Positions 1 through 7,239 of a stretch of 7,327 nucleotides of DNA are shown here, in pieces. Below the pieces are notes generated by a model that made no database searches, was not told the origin of the DNA, and was given only the letters and a program-made list of their open reading frames with translations. The position numbers and the translations under genes were made by a program. Numbering within the stretch: position 1 is the first letter of the stretch; each line of letters starts with the position of its first letter. Origin of the DNA: JACPFV01 sp052386975 (GTDB lineage: Bacteria > Pseudomonadota > Gammaproteobacteria > Nevskiales > Nevskiaceae); NCBI GenBank assembly GCA_052386975.1, contig JBQTJQ010000057.1:1-7327 (forward strand), in the 5' to 3' direction.

Positions 1-160
1 GCGCGACTTCCGGCGTGGACGCGATCTTGGCGCGGATCCACTCGGGCTTGCGCAGCGGCTGCGCGGTCGGCTCGATCCGGATCGGGATGCGCGCCATTTT
101 CTCCGCCGCGCGCAGCTTGACGCCGGGGACCAGCTTGGTGGGAGTGCTCACGGCGCTCAT
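1..160 (-). CDS. lipA: Lipoyl synthase LipA, N-terminal part (cut by window edge)
   Basis: LipA is a cytoplasmic radical-SAM enzyme that inserts two sulfur atoms into protein-bound octanoyl groups, the last step of lipoate cofactor synthesis. Only the first 53 residues are in the window. They show the family's N-terminal signature: a GVKLR segment (residues 13-17), then KMARIPIRI (21-29), then RKPEWIR (37-43). These closely follow GVKLRGADKVARIPVKI and KKPDWIRV of the Pseudomonas protein as I recall it. The iron-sulfur cluster cysteines lie beyond the edge, so catalytic integrity cannot be judged. The ATG at 158-160 is supported by a GAGG Shine-Dalgarno (complement of 168-171) seven bases upstream. 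In many proteobacteria lipB sits just upstream of lipA; here the upstream neighbour is a peptidase gene 441 bases away, so lipA probably has its own promoter, although I see no clear -35/-10 pair. Confidence 0.9.
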   Translation of the reverse strand, partial: MSAVSTPTKLVPGVKLRAAEKMARIPIRIEPTAQPLRKPEWIRAKIASTPEVA

Positions 161-293
161 TCTACCGCCTCGTCGCGCTGTAGCCCGGGCTTCGGTCATT
201 GGCCTGCCTCGCTCCATGGCTCGCCTCACCGCGCCTTGCGAAAGCTCGCCATGTCTCGCGTTCGCCGCGGCGTGCCCCGTCGGGTTCGCCCGG

Positions 294-318
294 GCGGACT
301 GACATTGCGTCAGTCCGC
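294..318. repeat. Perfect 10-bp hairpin with 5-base loop
   Basis: GCGGACTGAC (294-303) and GTCAGTCCGC (309-318) are exact reverse complements separated by ATTGC. The 3' flank on the plus strand is TACAGACC and there is no T-run on either side, so a Rho-independent terminator is unlikely. It could be a REP-like palindrome, a protein-binding palindrome or an mRNA 3'-end stabilising structure. Confidence 0.6.
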
Positions 319-384
319 TACAGACCCGGGCTCATGGTTCGGCTGCGCTTTACTTTCGTGATCCGGGCACACCGGGCCCGGGCC

Positions 385-429
385 GATCGCTCAGCCGCCA
401 TCCGACCGTCGCAGGTGAGCTGAGCGATC
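385..429. repeat. Perfect 11-bp inverted repeat with 23-base spacer
   Basis: GATCGCTCAGC (385-395) is exactly complementary to GCTGAGCGATC (419-429). It lies immediately left of the larger nested inverted repeat, from which it is separated by three bases. The function is unknown. Confidence 0.55.
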
Positions 430-432
430 TGT

Positions 433-588
433 GGCGAGTCGGGGGCCCTGGCGAGCGTAAGTAAGAGCGCAGCGAGACGGAGCCGCGAGCGAAGCGAGCG
501 GTGCCGCCCGTCGCGAAGCCGAGCCATGGCGAGGCGAGCAGGGCGGCATCGAGCGAGCCATGTAGCGAGCCCAGGGCCCCGACTCGCC
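433..588. repeat. Nested long inverted repeat, 156 bases
   Basis: The outer arms are 433-451 and 571-588. They are reverse complements over 18 bases with a single extra G on the left (five G against four C). Inside, CGGTGCCGCCC (499-509) pairs with GGGCGGCATCG (541-551) with one G-T wobble. The apical segment 510-540 holds the palindrome GCCATGGC. The spacers are filled with GCGAG motifs. This could be a mobile miniature element, a REP/BIME-like intergenic repeat, or a structured RNA transcribed as the 3' end of the peptidase mRNA. No flanking target-site duplication or T-tract was identified. Confidence 0.6.
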
Positions 589-601
589 CGATAGCCCGGA
601 G

Positions 602-2724
602 TCAGCGGCGCGTGTAGCGCTCGAGGAAGGCGAGCACGTCGGCGTTCTCCTCGATCTGCTTCGACAGCGCGGTGCCCGCGCCGTGGCCGGCGCGCGTTTC
701 GACGCGGATCAGGACCGGCTGGTCGCCCGACTGGGCCGCCTGCAGCGCGGCGGTGTACTTGAACGAATGCAGCGGGTGCACGCGATCGTCGCGCTCGGCG
801 GTCGTCACCAGCATCGCCGGGTAGGACTGGCCTGCGCGCACGTTGTGCACGGGCGAGTAGGCCCGCAGCGTGCGGAAGCCGTCGGCGGTGGCCGACGTGC
901 CGTAGTCGCCGGCCCAGGCGTAGGCGATGCCGAAGGTGTGGTAGCGCAGCATGTCGAGCACGCCCACGCCGGCGTTGGCGGCCGCGAACAGGTCGGGCCG
1001 CTGGTTCACCACCGCTCCGATCAGCAGGCCGCCGTTCGAGCGGCCCCTGATCGCGAGCTGTTCGCGCGTGGTGAGCTTGTTCCGGACCAGGTATTCCGCC
1101 GCGCCGATGAAATCGTCGAAGACGTTCTGTTTATGGCCGAGCATGCCGGCCTCGTGCCAGGCCTCGCCGTATTCGTTGCCGCCGCGCAGGCCGGCCTGCA
1201 CGTAGAGGCCGCCGCGCTCCATCCAGACCAGGTTCGGCACCGAGAACACCGGCGTCAGCGAGACGCCGAAGCCGCCATAGCCGTAGAGCAGGGCGGGCGC
1301 CGGCCCCGGCGGCAGGTCCTTGCGGCGCGTGATGAACAGCGGCACGCGCGTGCCGTCGCGCGAGGTGCTGAACACCTGCTCGGTCACATAGGCGTCGGCG
1401 TGGAAGGCCAGCCGCGGCGGCTTGAACGGCGTGCTGGCGCCGGTCGCGAGGCTGTGCCGGTAGATCGTCGCCGGGCGATTGAACGAGGTGAAGCTGAAAT
1501 AGAACTCGGCCCGGTCCGACCCCGCGGACATCACGGCGTTGCCGAGGCCCGGCAGGGTGACCTCGCCGCGCGGCGCGCCCGTCATCGAGAAGCGCACCAG
1601 GCGGGTCGAGGCGTCACGCAGGTAGCTGGCGACGATCTCGCCGCCGGCGATGATCGCGCCCCTCAGCACGTCGCCGGCCTCCGGCACGACCTCGCGCCAG
1701 CGGTCCGGCTCGCGCAGGTCGACCGCGACGATCCGGTAGCGCGGCGCCCTGGCGCTGGTGCGCAGGTACAGCGTCGAGCCCTGGCTGCCGACCAGGTAGT
1801 AGTTGCCATCCCAGTTGCCGACGAGCTGGCGCAACGGCGCGTCGAAACGCGGCTGCCAGCCGGTGCCGAGGTCGCGCACGAACACCTGCTTGGCCGAATC
1901 CTCGGTCTGCTCGACGTAGACCAGCAGGTAACGCGCGTCCGCGGTGACCTCGCCCCAGACGAACCAGCCCGGCTGATCGGGCCGTTCGTAGACCAGCACG
2001 TCGTCCTTCTGCGCGGTGCCGAGGCGATGCCAGTAGACCTTCTGGTGGGTGATCGCCGGCGGCGCGCCAGGCGCCGCGGCCGGCGGGTCGGGGAAGCGCG
2101 AGTAGAAAAAGCCGTGGTTGCCGCCGCGCCAGAAGATCCGCGAGAACTCGAAGTTGAAGTTCACGCCCCGCACGCGGTCGTCGAGCAGCTTGCCGGTCGC
2201 GACGACCAGCACGCGGTACTCGACCCAGTCGCTGCCGCCCGACTGCACGGCGTAGGCGAGGTGGCGGCCGTCGGGCGAGAGCTTCCAGTCGGCCATGGCC
2301 TCGGTGCCGTCGGCGGACCAGGTGTTCGGGTCGAGCAGCACGCGCGGCGCGGCGCTCGCGGAGTCCTGCACGTACAGCACCGGCTGGTTCTGCACGCCGT
2401 CGTGGCGCGTGTAGACCAGCGCGCCCGAGGGCGTGACCCGCGGGATGCCGTGGCTCTCGTAGTTCCACAGGTCCGCCAGGCGCGCGCGGATCGCCGCGCG
2501 CGCCGGCAGCGCATCGAGCGCCGGGCGCGACACGGCGTTCTGCGCCCGAACCCAGGCCCGCGTCTCCTCGGAGTCGAGGTCCTCGAGCCAGCGGTAGGGA
2601 TCGGCGACCGCAGTGCCGAAGTAGTCGTCGACGGCATCGGCGCGGCGGCTTTCCGGATAACGCAGGACGGTCGAGGCACAGGCCACGGTGACCAGGGCCA
2701 GCGCGAAACAAGCCGGGTGCTTGT

Positions 2725-2728
<4 letters not shown>
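602..2728 (-). CDS. Prolyl oligopeptidase family (S9A) serine peptidase, predicted lipoprotein
   Basis: A 708-residue peptidase of the S9A family, which cleaves short peptides, usually after proline. Residues 1-19 look like a lipoprotein signal: short basic start, hydrophobic core, and T-V-A-C with Cys17 as the lipidation candidate. The family N-terminus follows, with ADPYRWLED at 42-50. A beta-propeller spans about 90-440 and the alpha/beta-hydrolase domain about 460-708. The catalytic triad is readable: Ser564 in GRSNGG, Asp647 in RDDRV (with Arg649), and His682 in AGHGAG. The elbow has Arg where GGSNGG is the classic form. Length and triad spacing fit the family (porcine enzyme 710 aa, Ser554/Asp641/His680), so it appears intact. 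The frame stays open upstream to 3325, but that part is antisense to nothing and parallel to sthA in a wrong frame. The ATG at 2726-2728 overlaps the sthA stop as ATGA, has no Shine-Dalgarno, and fits translational coupling. Substrate and membrane side are inferred. Confidence 0.93.
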
Positions 2729-4113
<1,385 letters not shown>

Positions 4114-4121
4114 GGGGCGGA

Positions 4122-4130
4122 AGGATAGCA
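4122..4130 (-). promoter_or_regulatory. Possible extended -10 (TGCTATCCT) for sthA
   Basis: The minus strand reads TGCTATCCT here, a TGn-TATCCT extended -10 form, only about nine bases from the sthA ATG. If used, transcription would start within a few bases of the start codon and give a leaderless mRNA, consistent with the absent Shine-Dalgarno. No good -35 is seen. This is a weak call. Confidence 0.25.
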
Positions 4131-4189
4131 GCGGGGGCTATCCCGTTGCCGCGCCTCCGCGGCGCTCGGCGCGGCCCGGCACGCGCGCC

Positions 4190-4229
4190 GGCAAAACAAA
4201 GGCCCGCGGACCTTGCGGTGCGCGGGCCT
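4190..4229 (-). terminator. Intrinsic terminator of the SWIB gene
   Basis: On the minus strand AGGCCCGCG (complement of 4221-4229) pairs perfectly with CGCGGGCCT (complement of 4200-4208). The 12-base interior can itself form a 3-bp ACC/GGT extension closed by a TTGC loop. The hairpin is followed by TTTGTTTTGCC. It begins about 18 bases after the SWIB stop codon and should stop transcription before sthA. The plus-strand side lacks a T-run, so it is directional. Confidence 0.88.
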
Positions 4230-4247
4230 GGAAATTCCAGCAGCGTC

Positions 4248-4538
4248 TTACTTGACGTGCTTGTTGACCAGCTTCGTCATCTCGAACATGTTGACGGTGC
4301 CCTTGCCGCCGAACACGGCCTTGAGCTTGTCGTCCGCATTGATGTTGCGACGGTTCTTGGAGTCCTGAAGGCCGTTGCGCTTGATGTAGGCCCAGATCTT
4401 CTTGGTCAGCTCGGCGCGCGTCAGCTGAGCGGCGCCAACGATGGCGGCGAGCACCGAGCTCGGCGTCACCTGCATCGCAATGCCGCCGCGCGGCTTGGCC
4501 GATTTCTTGCTGGACTTCTTGCTGCTCTTCTTCGCCAT
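4248..4538 (-). CDS. SWIB/MDM2-domain protein with Lys/Ser-rich N-terminal tail
   Basis: A 96-residue protein. Residues 3-15 form a basic tail built on repeated SSKK units, which looks suited to nucleic acid binding. From about residue 20 to the end is a SWIB domain, the fold shared by eukaryotic BAF60b (SWI/SNF complex) and MDM2. Recognisable elements are QVTPSSVLAAIVG (23-35), LTKKIWAYIKRNGLQD and the C-terminal half with NINADDKLKAVF. Stand-alone SWIB proteins occur in Proteobacteria, and in Chlamydia the domain is also fused to a topoisomerase; their role in bacteria is unsettled, with chromatin or topology functions proposed by analogy. The ATG at 4536-4538 is fixed by a strong AGGAGAG seven bases upstream. 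The longer frame on this strand runs through the propeller and hydrolase genes antisense and is not coding. It is monocistronic, with its own terminator. Confidence 0.93.
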   Translation of the reverse strand: MAKKSSKKSSKKSAKPRGGIAMQVTPSSVLAAIVGAAQLTRAELTKKIWAYIKRNGLQDSKNRRNINADDKLKAVFGGKGTVNMFEMTKLVNKHVK

Positions 4539-4545
4539 GCGACTA

Positions 4546-4552
4546 CTCTCCT
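4546..4552 (-). promoter_or_regulatory. Strong Shine-Dalgarno (AGGAGAG) of the SWIB gene
   Basis: AGGAGAG on the minus strand stands seven bases before the ATG at 4538. It is the strongest ribosome binding site in the window and rules out the long upstream frame extension. The neighbouring sthA, peptidase and hydrolase starts have none, which suggests the SWIB protein is made in quantity. Confidence 0.85.
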
Positions 4553-4561
4553 GAGGTGTGG

Positions 4562-4581
4562 AAAAACGCCGGGATTCGGCG
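4562..4581 (-). promoter_or_regulatory. Terminator-like hairpin in the SWIB leader
   Basis: Read on the minus strand, CGCCG (complement of 4577-4581), a five-base loop and CGGCG (complement of 4567-4571) are followed directly by TTTTT (complement of 4562-4566), then by the SWIB Shine-Dalgarno nine bases later. The stem is only five base pairs, so this is a weak terminator at best. No minus-strand gene lies upstream that would need one, so leader attenuation or chance are the alternatives. Confidence 0.35.
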
Positions 4582-4617
4582 GGGTGCAACTTTTGGAGCG
4601 CGAAGCTTACACCGGTC

Positions 4618-4643
4618 GGGGCGGGATTTGGGGGGAGGGCGGG
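4618..4643 (+). other. G-quadruplex motif, plus strand
   Basis: The plus strand has G-tracts of 4, 3, 6, 3 and 3 separated by C, ATTT, A and C. This satisfies the G3+N1-7 rule with very short loops, which favours a stable quadruplex. It lies in the divergent region between the SWIB and propeller genes, upstream of the propeller's candidate -10. Confidence 0.6.
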
Positions 4644-4654
4644 ACTTGCAATTT

Positions 4655-4682
4655 CCCCGAAATCCCCCTCCCGGCGCTCCCC
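4655..4682 (-). other. G-quadruplex motif, minus strand
   Basis: The plus strand has C-tracts of 4, 5, 3 and 4 with spacers GAAAT, T and GGCGCT, so the minus strand has four G-tracts with loops of 6, 1 and 5. It begins 11 bases after the end of the plus-strand motif. TTGCAA (4646-4651) lies between the two. Confidence 0.55.
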
Positions 4683-4712
4683 GGGGCGGGCCGGAACGCC
4701 CCCGGCGCGAAG

Positions 4713-4718
4713 TACAAT
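4713..4718 (+). promoter_or_regulatory. Candidate -10 box (TACAAT) of the propeller-hydrolase unit
   Basis: TACAAT matches the sigma-70 -10 consensus at five of six positions and lies 30 bases before the GTG start at 4749, giving a short leader. The matching -35 region is GC-rich with no convincing TTGACA, so an activator or a weak promoter is likely. A weak GGGAA ribosome binding site follows at 4736-4740. Confidence 0.45.
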
Positions 4719-4748
4719 CCGGGCCTTGTCACACCGGGAACCCTGAAC

Positions 4749-5975
4749 GTGGGCAAGCTGAAAACGGGCGCGGCACTGGCCGCGCTGCTGGTGGCGGCGC
4801 CAGTGCCGGCGCAAGAACCCGCACTGCGCGACGTCGTCCTGGTCGGCAGCAACTGGCAGGGCACCGCCGAGATCTTCGACCCGCACAGCTTCCAGATCCT
4901 CAAGCGCATCGACATCGCGCCCGATCGCGAGGAGCGCATCCAGGAAATCAAGGACGCCGGCCTCAAGCGCCACTTTTTCTACAAGCTGATCCAGTGGCGC
5001 ATCGGCGAGGGCAACGACCAGCTGGTCGACGACCTGTTCCCGTCGAAGGACGGCCGCTTCATCTACGCCTCGCGGCCGAGCTTCTCGGACGTGGTCGCCA
5101 TCGACGTCGCCACGGAAAAGATCGTGTGGCGCACGCCGGTGGAGGGCATGCGCTCCGACCACGCCGCGATCTCGCCCGACGGAAAGATCTTCCTGGTGTC
5201 GGCCTCGACCGCGCGCAAGGTGCAGGCGATCGACACGGCGACCGGCACGGTGGTTGGCGGGTTCGAGTCGGGCGACCAGCCGCACGAGAGCAACTACTCG
5301 AAGGACGGCAAGCGCATCTACCACGCCAGCATCGGCAAGGTGTACGTACCCACCACGGCCAAATGGCGCGACTGGATCAAGGGCGACCGCTGGTTCCAGG
5401 TGGTCGATGCCGAAAGCTACGAGGTGCTCAAGCGCGTCGACATCGGCGAGAAGCTCGCGGAGTTCGGCCGGCCGTGGGTCGACAAGGCGGTTCGGCCGAT
5501 GGCGGTGTCGCCCGACGAGAAGTTCGTCTACCTGCAGGTGTCGTTTTTCCACGGCTTCTTCGAGTACGACCTCGCGCAGGACAAGATCACGCGCGTGGCC
5601 GAGCTGCCGGTGCCGGAAGAGATCAAGAACCGTTCGTACTGGAAGTACCAGCTCAACTCGGCGCACCACGGGCTGGCCATCAACCACGAGGGCACCAAAC
5701 TGTGCGTCGCGGCGACCATGTCCGGCTACGCCGCGATCGTGGATCGCGCCACCTTCGAGCCGACCATCATCCAGCTCTCCGAGGAGCCGCTCGGCGCCAA
5801 GCCGTACTGGTCGACCGAGAGCGCCGACGGCCGCCACTGCTACGTCTCGGTCAGCGAGCAGGATCGCGTGTCGGTGATCTCGTTCGACGAGGGCAAGGAG
5901 ATCGCCAGCGTGCCGGTCGGCGACCACCCGCAGCGCGTGCGCACCGGCAAGCTCCTGCTGCCCCCGTCCCGCTAG
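4749..5975 (+). CDS. Secreted YVTN/YncE-type seven-bladed beta-propeller protein
   Basis: A 408-residue protein whose exact function I do not recognise. Residues 1-21 are a Sec signal peptide: basic GKLK, hydrophobic core, then PVPA with cleavage probably after Ala21, so it should be periplasmic. The rest forms about seven propeller blades of the YVTN/WD40-like class, each with a turn such as SPDGK or SKDGK, then strands, then an acidic turn such as IDTATG or VDAES. Typical pieces are DHAAISPDG (137-145), QPHESNYSKDG (177-187) and PVGDHPQRVR at the C-terminus, which looks able to close the ring with the first strand (velcro closure). His138, His179, His307 and His393 fall at equivalent pre-turn positions. 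Start: GTG at 4749, chosen because the signal peptide begins there and GGGAA lies eight bases upstream; the open frame extends further upstream without a plausible start. The hydrolase begins one base after its stop, implying one transcript. Confidence 0.87.
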   Translation: MGKLKTGAALAALLVAAPVPAQEPALRDVVLVGSNWQGTAEIFDPHSFQILKRIDIAPDREERIQEIKDAGLKRHFFYKLIQWRIGEGNDQLVDDLFPSKDGRFIYASRPSFSDVVAIDVATEKIVWRTPVEGMRSDHAAISPDGKIFLVSASTARKVQAIDTATGTVVGGFESGDQPHESNYSKDGKRIYHASIGKVYVPTTAKWRDWIKGDRWFQVVDAESYEVLKRVDIGEKLAEFGRPWVDKAVRPMAVSPDEKFVYLQVSFFHGFFEYDLAQDKITRVAELPVPEEIKNRSYWKYQLNSAHHGLAINHEGTKLCVAATMSGYAAIVDRATFEPTIIQLSEEPLGAKPYWSTESADGRHCYVSVSEQDRVSVISFDEGKEIASVPVGDHPQRVRTGKLLLPPSR

Positions 5976-5979
5976 GGTG
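5973..5979 (+). promoter_or_regulatory. TAG-G-GTG junction coupling propeller and hydrolase genes
   Basis: The propeller stop TAG (5973-5975) is followed by one base and then the GTG start (5977-5979) of the hydrolase. No Shine-Dalgarno is visible in the CT-rich sequence just upstream. Termination-reinitiation is the likely mechanism, keeping the two proteins in a fixed ratio. Confidence 0.65.
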
Positions 5980-7239
5980 ATCTTCGCCAGCGGCCGGCGC
6001 GTCGCGGTCCCGGACGACCTGACCGGCATCGTCTCGATCGATGCCGCGGCGGAGTGCGATCCCCGGGACGCCGGCCTCGACCCGGAGCGCGTCGAGGCGG
6101 TGTGGGACGCGGTCGAGGCGCTGTACCGCACCGGCCTGCAGCCGGCGATGACGCTGTGCATCCGGCGCCAAGGCAAGGTCGTCCTCAAGCGCGCCATCGG
6201 CTGCCTGCGCGGCAACCTGCCGGGCGAGCAGGGCCCGACGGTCAAGCTCTCGCCCGACGCGCCGATCAGCCTGTTCTCCGCTTCCAAGGCGATCAGCGCG
6301 CTGCTGGTGCACAAGCTGGTCGAGCAGGGCAGGGTGCGGCTCGAGGACCACGTCGCCGACCACATCCCGAAGTTCGCCGCGCACGGCAAGGAGCGCGTCA
6401 CCGTGCGCCAGCTGCTGGCGCATCGCGCCGGCATCCCGCTGCTGCCGGTCAGCGAGCCGAGCGCGGAGCTGCTGCAGCACTGGGACGCGATCATCGAGAT
6501 GCTGTGCGCGGCCAGGCCGGCCGACGCCAGGTTCCAGAAGCAGGCTTACCACGCGCTGACCGCGGGCTTCATCCTCGGCGAGCTGGTGCGCCGCGCCAGC
6601 GGGCGCGAATTGCCGGAGCTGCTGCGCGACTGGATCGCCGCGCCGCTCGGCTGCGAGTACCTGACCTACGGGCTCAAGCCCGAGCTGCGCGAGCGCGCGC
6701 CGCGGAATGCTTTTACCGGCCCGAAGGTGTTCTGGCCGATCAACACGATCGCGCGGCGCGTGCTCGGCGTGCCGTTCGAGCAGGCGGCGGAATCGTCGAA
6801 CAGCGATGCCTTCCTGTCGAGCGTGGTGCCGGCCGGCAACATCTACGCCACCGCCGACGAGACCTGCCGCGTGTTCCAGATGCTGCTGGCCCGCGGGAAC
6901 TACAACGGCACGCAGGTGTTCCGGCCGGAGACCGTGTCCGAGGCCCGGCGCCCGGTCGGGCCGATGCAGGTCGACGGCATGCTGCGCATCCCGATCCGCT
7001 ACTCGGCCGGTTTCATGCTCGGCGAGGATCCGTTCGGCCTGTACGGGCCGCGCGGCCGCCAGGCCTTCGGGCACCTGGGGTTCATCAGCGTGCTGTGCTG
7101 GGCCGACCCGTCGCGCGACCTGTCGGTGGCGTTCCTGAACACCGGCAAGTCGGTGTCGCCGACCGGCGTGGTGCGCCTGGCGCGCGTGCTCGGGGCCATC
7201 AGCCGGGCGTTTCCCCCTGGCGCCGGACTCAGGCAGTGA
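5977..7239 (+). CDS. SxxK serine hydrolase of the class C beta-lactamase / family VIII esterase fold
   Basis: A 420-residue enzyme of the beta-lactamase-related serine hydrolase superfamily, whose members are esterases, D-amino peptidases, penicillin-binding proteins or lactamases. The nucleophile motif is Ser101-Ala-Ser-Lys104, followed by a helix (AISALLVHKLVEQG) and RLEDHVADHIPKF. VRQLLAHRAGI is the usual segment after it. Tyr191 in YHALTAG is the second motif, where true class C lactamases have YxN. GHLGF with His366 takes the place of the KTG motif, as in family VIII esterases. These differences point to an esterase or peptidase rather than an antibiotic-resistance lactamase. No signal peptide or membrane segment is seen, so it appears cytoplasmic, unlike its propeller partner. 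The GTG at 5977 is the first usable start after the previous gene. The last 11 bases overlap the convergent regulator gene. The substrate is unknown. Confidence 0.9.
   Translation: MIFASGRRVAVPDDLTGIVSIDAAAECDPRDAGLDPERVEAVWDAVEALYRTGLQPAMTLCIRRQGKVVLKRAIGCLRGNLPGEQGPTVKLSPDAPISLFSASKAISALLVHKLVEQGRVRLEDHVADHIPKFAAHGKERVTVRQLLAHRAGIPLLPVSEPSAELLQHWDAIIEMLCAARPADARFQKQAYHALTAGFILGELVRRASGRELPELLRDWIAAPLGCEYLTYGLKPELRERAPRNAFTGPKVFWPINTIARRVLGVPFEQAAESSNSDAFLSSVVPAGNIYATADETCRVFQMLLARGNYNGTQVFRPETVSEARRPVGPMQVDGMLRIPIRYSAGFMLGEDPFGLYGPRGRQAFGHLGFISVLCWADPSRDLSVAFLNTGKSVSPTGVVRLARVLGAISRAFPPGAGLRQ

Larger units (their letters stand above)
208..569. repeat. Inverted pair of CATG-centred units (208-224 and 553-569)
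   Basis: The reverse complement of 208-224 is GCGAGCCATGGAGCGAG. Positions 553-569 read GCGAGCCATGTAGCGAG, a 16 of 17 match. Related units with CATG flanked by GCGAG or CTCGC are seen around 244-258 and 521-539. The arrangement suggests copies of one short intergenic element in both orientations. No open frame or transposase accompanies them. Confidence 0.5.
161..601. other. 441-base non-coding region rich in inverted repeats
   Basis: This gap separates the stop codon of the peptidase gene from the start of lipA. Short open frames on both strands here have low-complexity Arg/Ala/Ser-rich translations, no ribosome binding sites and no family resemblance, so I do not call a gene. The region contains a perfect 10-bp hairpin (294-318), an 11-bp inverted repeat (385-429), a large nested inverted repeat (433-588) and many copies of GCGAG/CTCGC. 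TAGCCCGG occurs near both ends (181-188 and 592-599). None of the hairpins is followed by a T-tract, so none is a standard intrinsic terminator. The lipA promoter must be here unless lipA is reached by read-through from the sthA operon. Confidence 0.75.

Noticed and set aside
39..53. Reading SthA as lipoamide dehydrogenase or mercuric reductase (residues 39-53, encoded on the minus strand near 3955-3999)
   Set aside because: The second redox cysteine is Thr47, and the GGGCTHWGT motif and the C-terminus match SthA.
318..527. 69-aa minus-strand frame in the intergenic repeat region
   Set aside because: It is Arg/Leu/Ala-rich, spans the inverted repeats and has no ribosome binding site. Similar frames are expected wherever such repeats occur.
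433..588. Reading the nested inverted repeat as an intrinsic terminator
   Set aside because: No T-tract follows on either strand and the enclosed loop is far too long.
4146..4748. Upstream extension of the propeller frame
   Set aside because: It lies antisense to the SWIB gene, and the signal peptide starts at GTG 4749.
4539..6494. Long minus-strand extension upstream of the SWIB start (full frame 748 aa)
   Set aside because: The strong AGGAGAG and the family N-terminus place the SWIB start at 4538. The upstream part is antisense to the propeller and hydrolase genes.
5851..7074. Minus-strand open frame opposite the hydrolase (407 aa)
   Set aside because: It is an antisense shadow of a gene with clear catalytic motifs.
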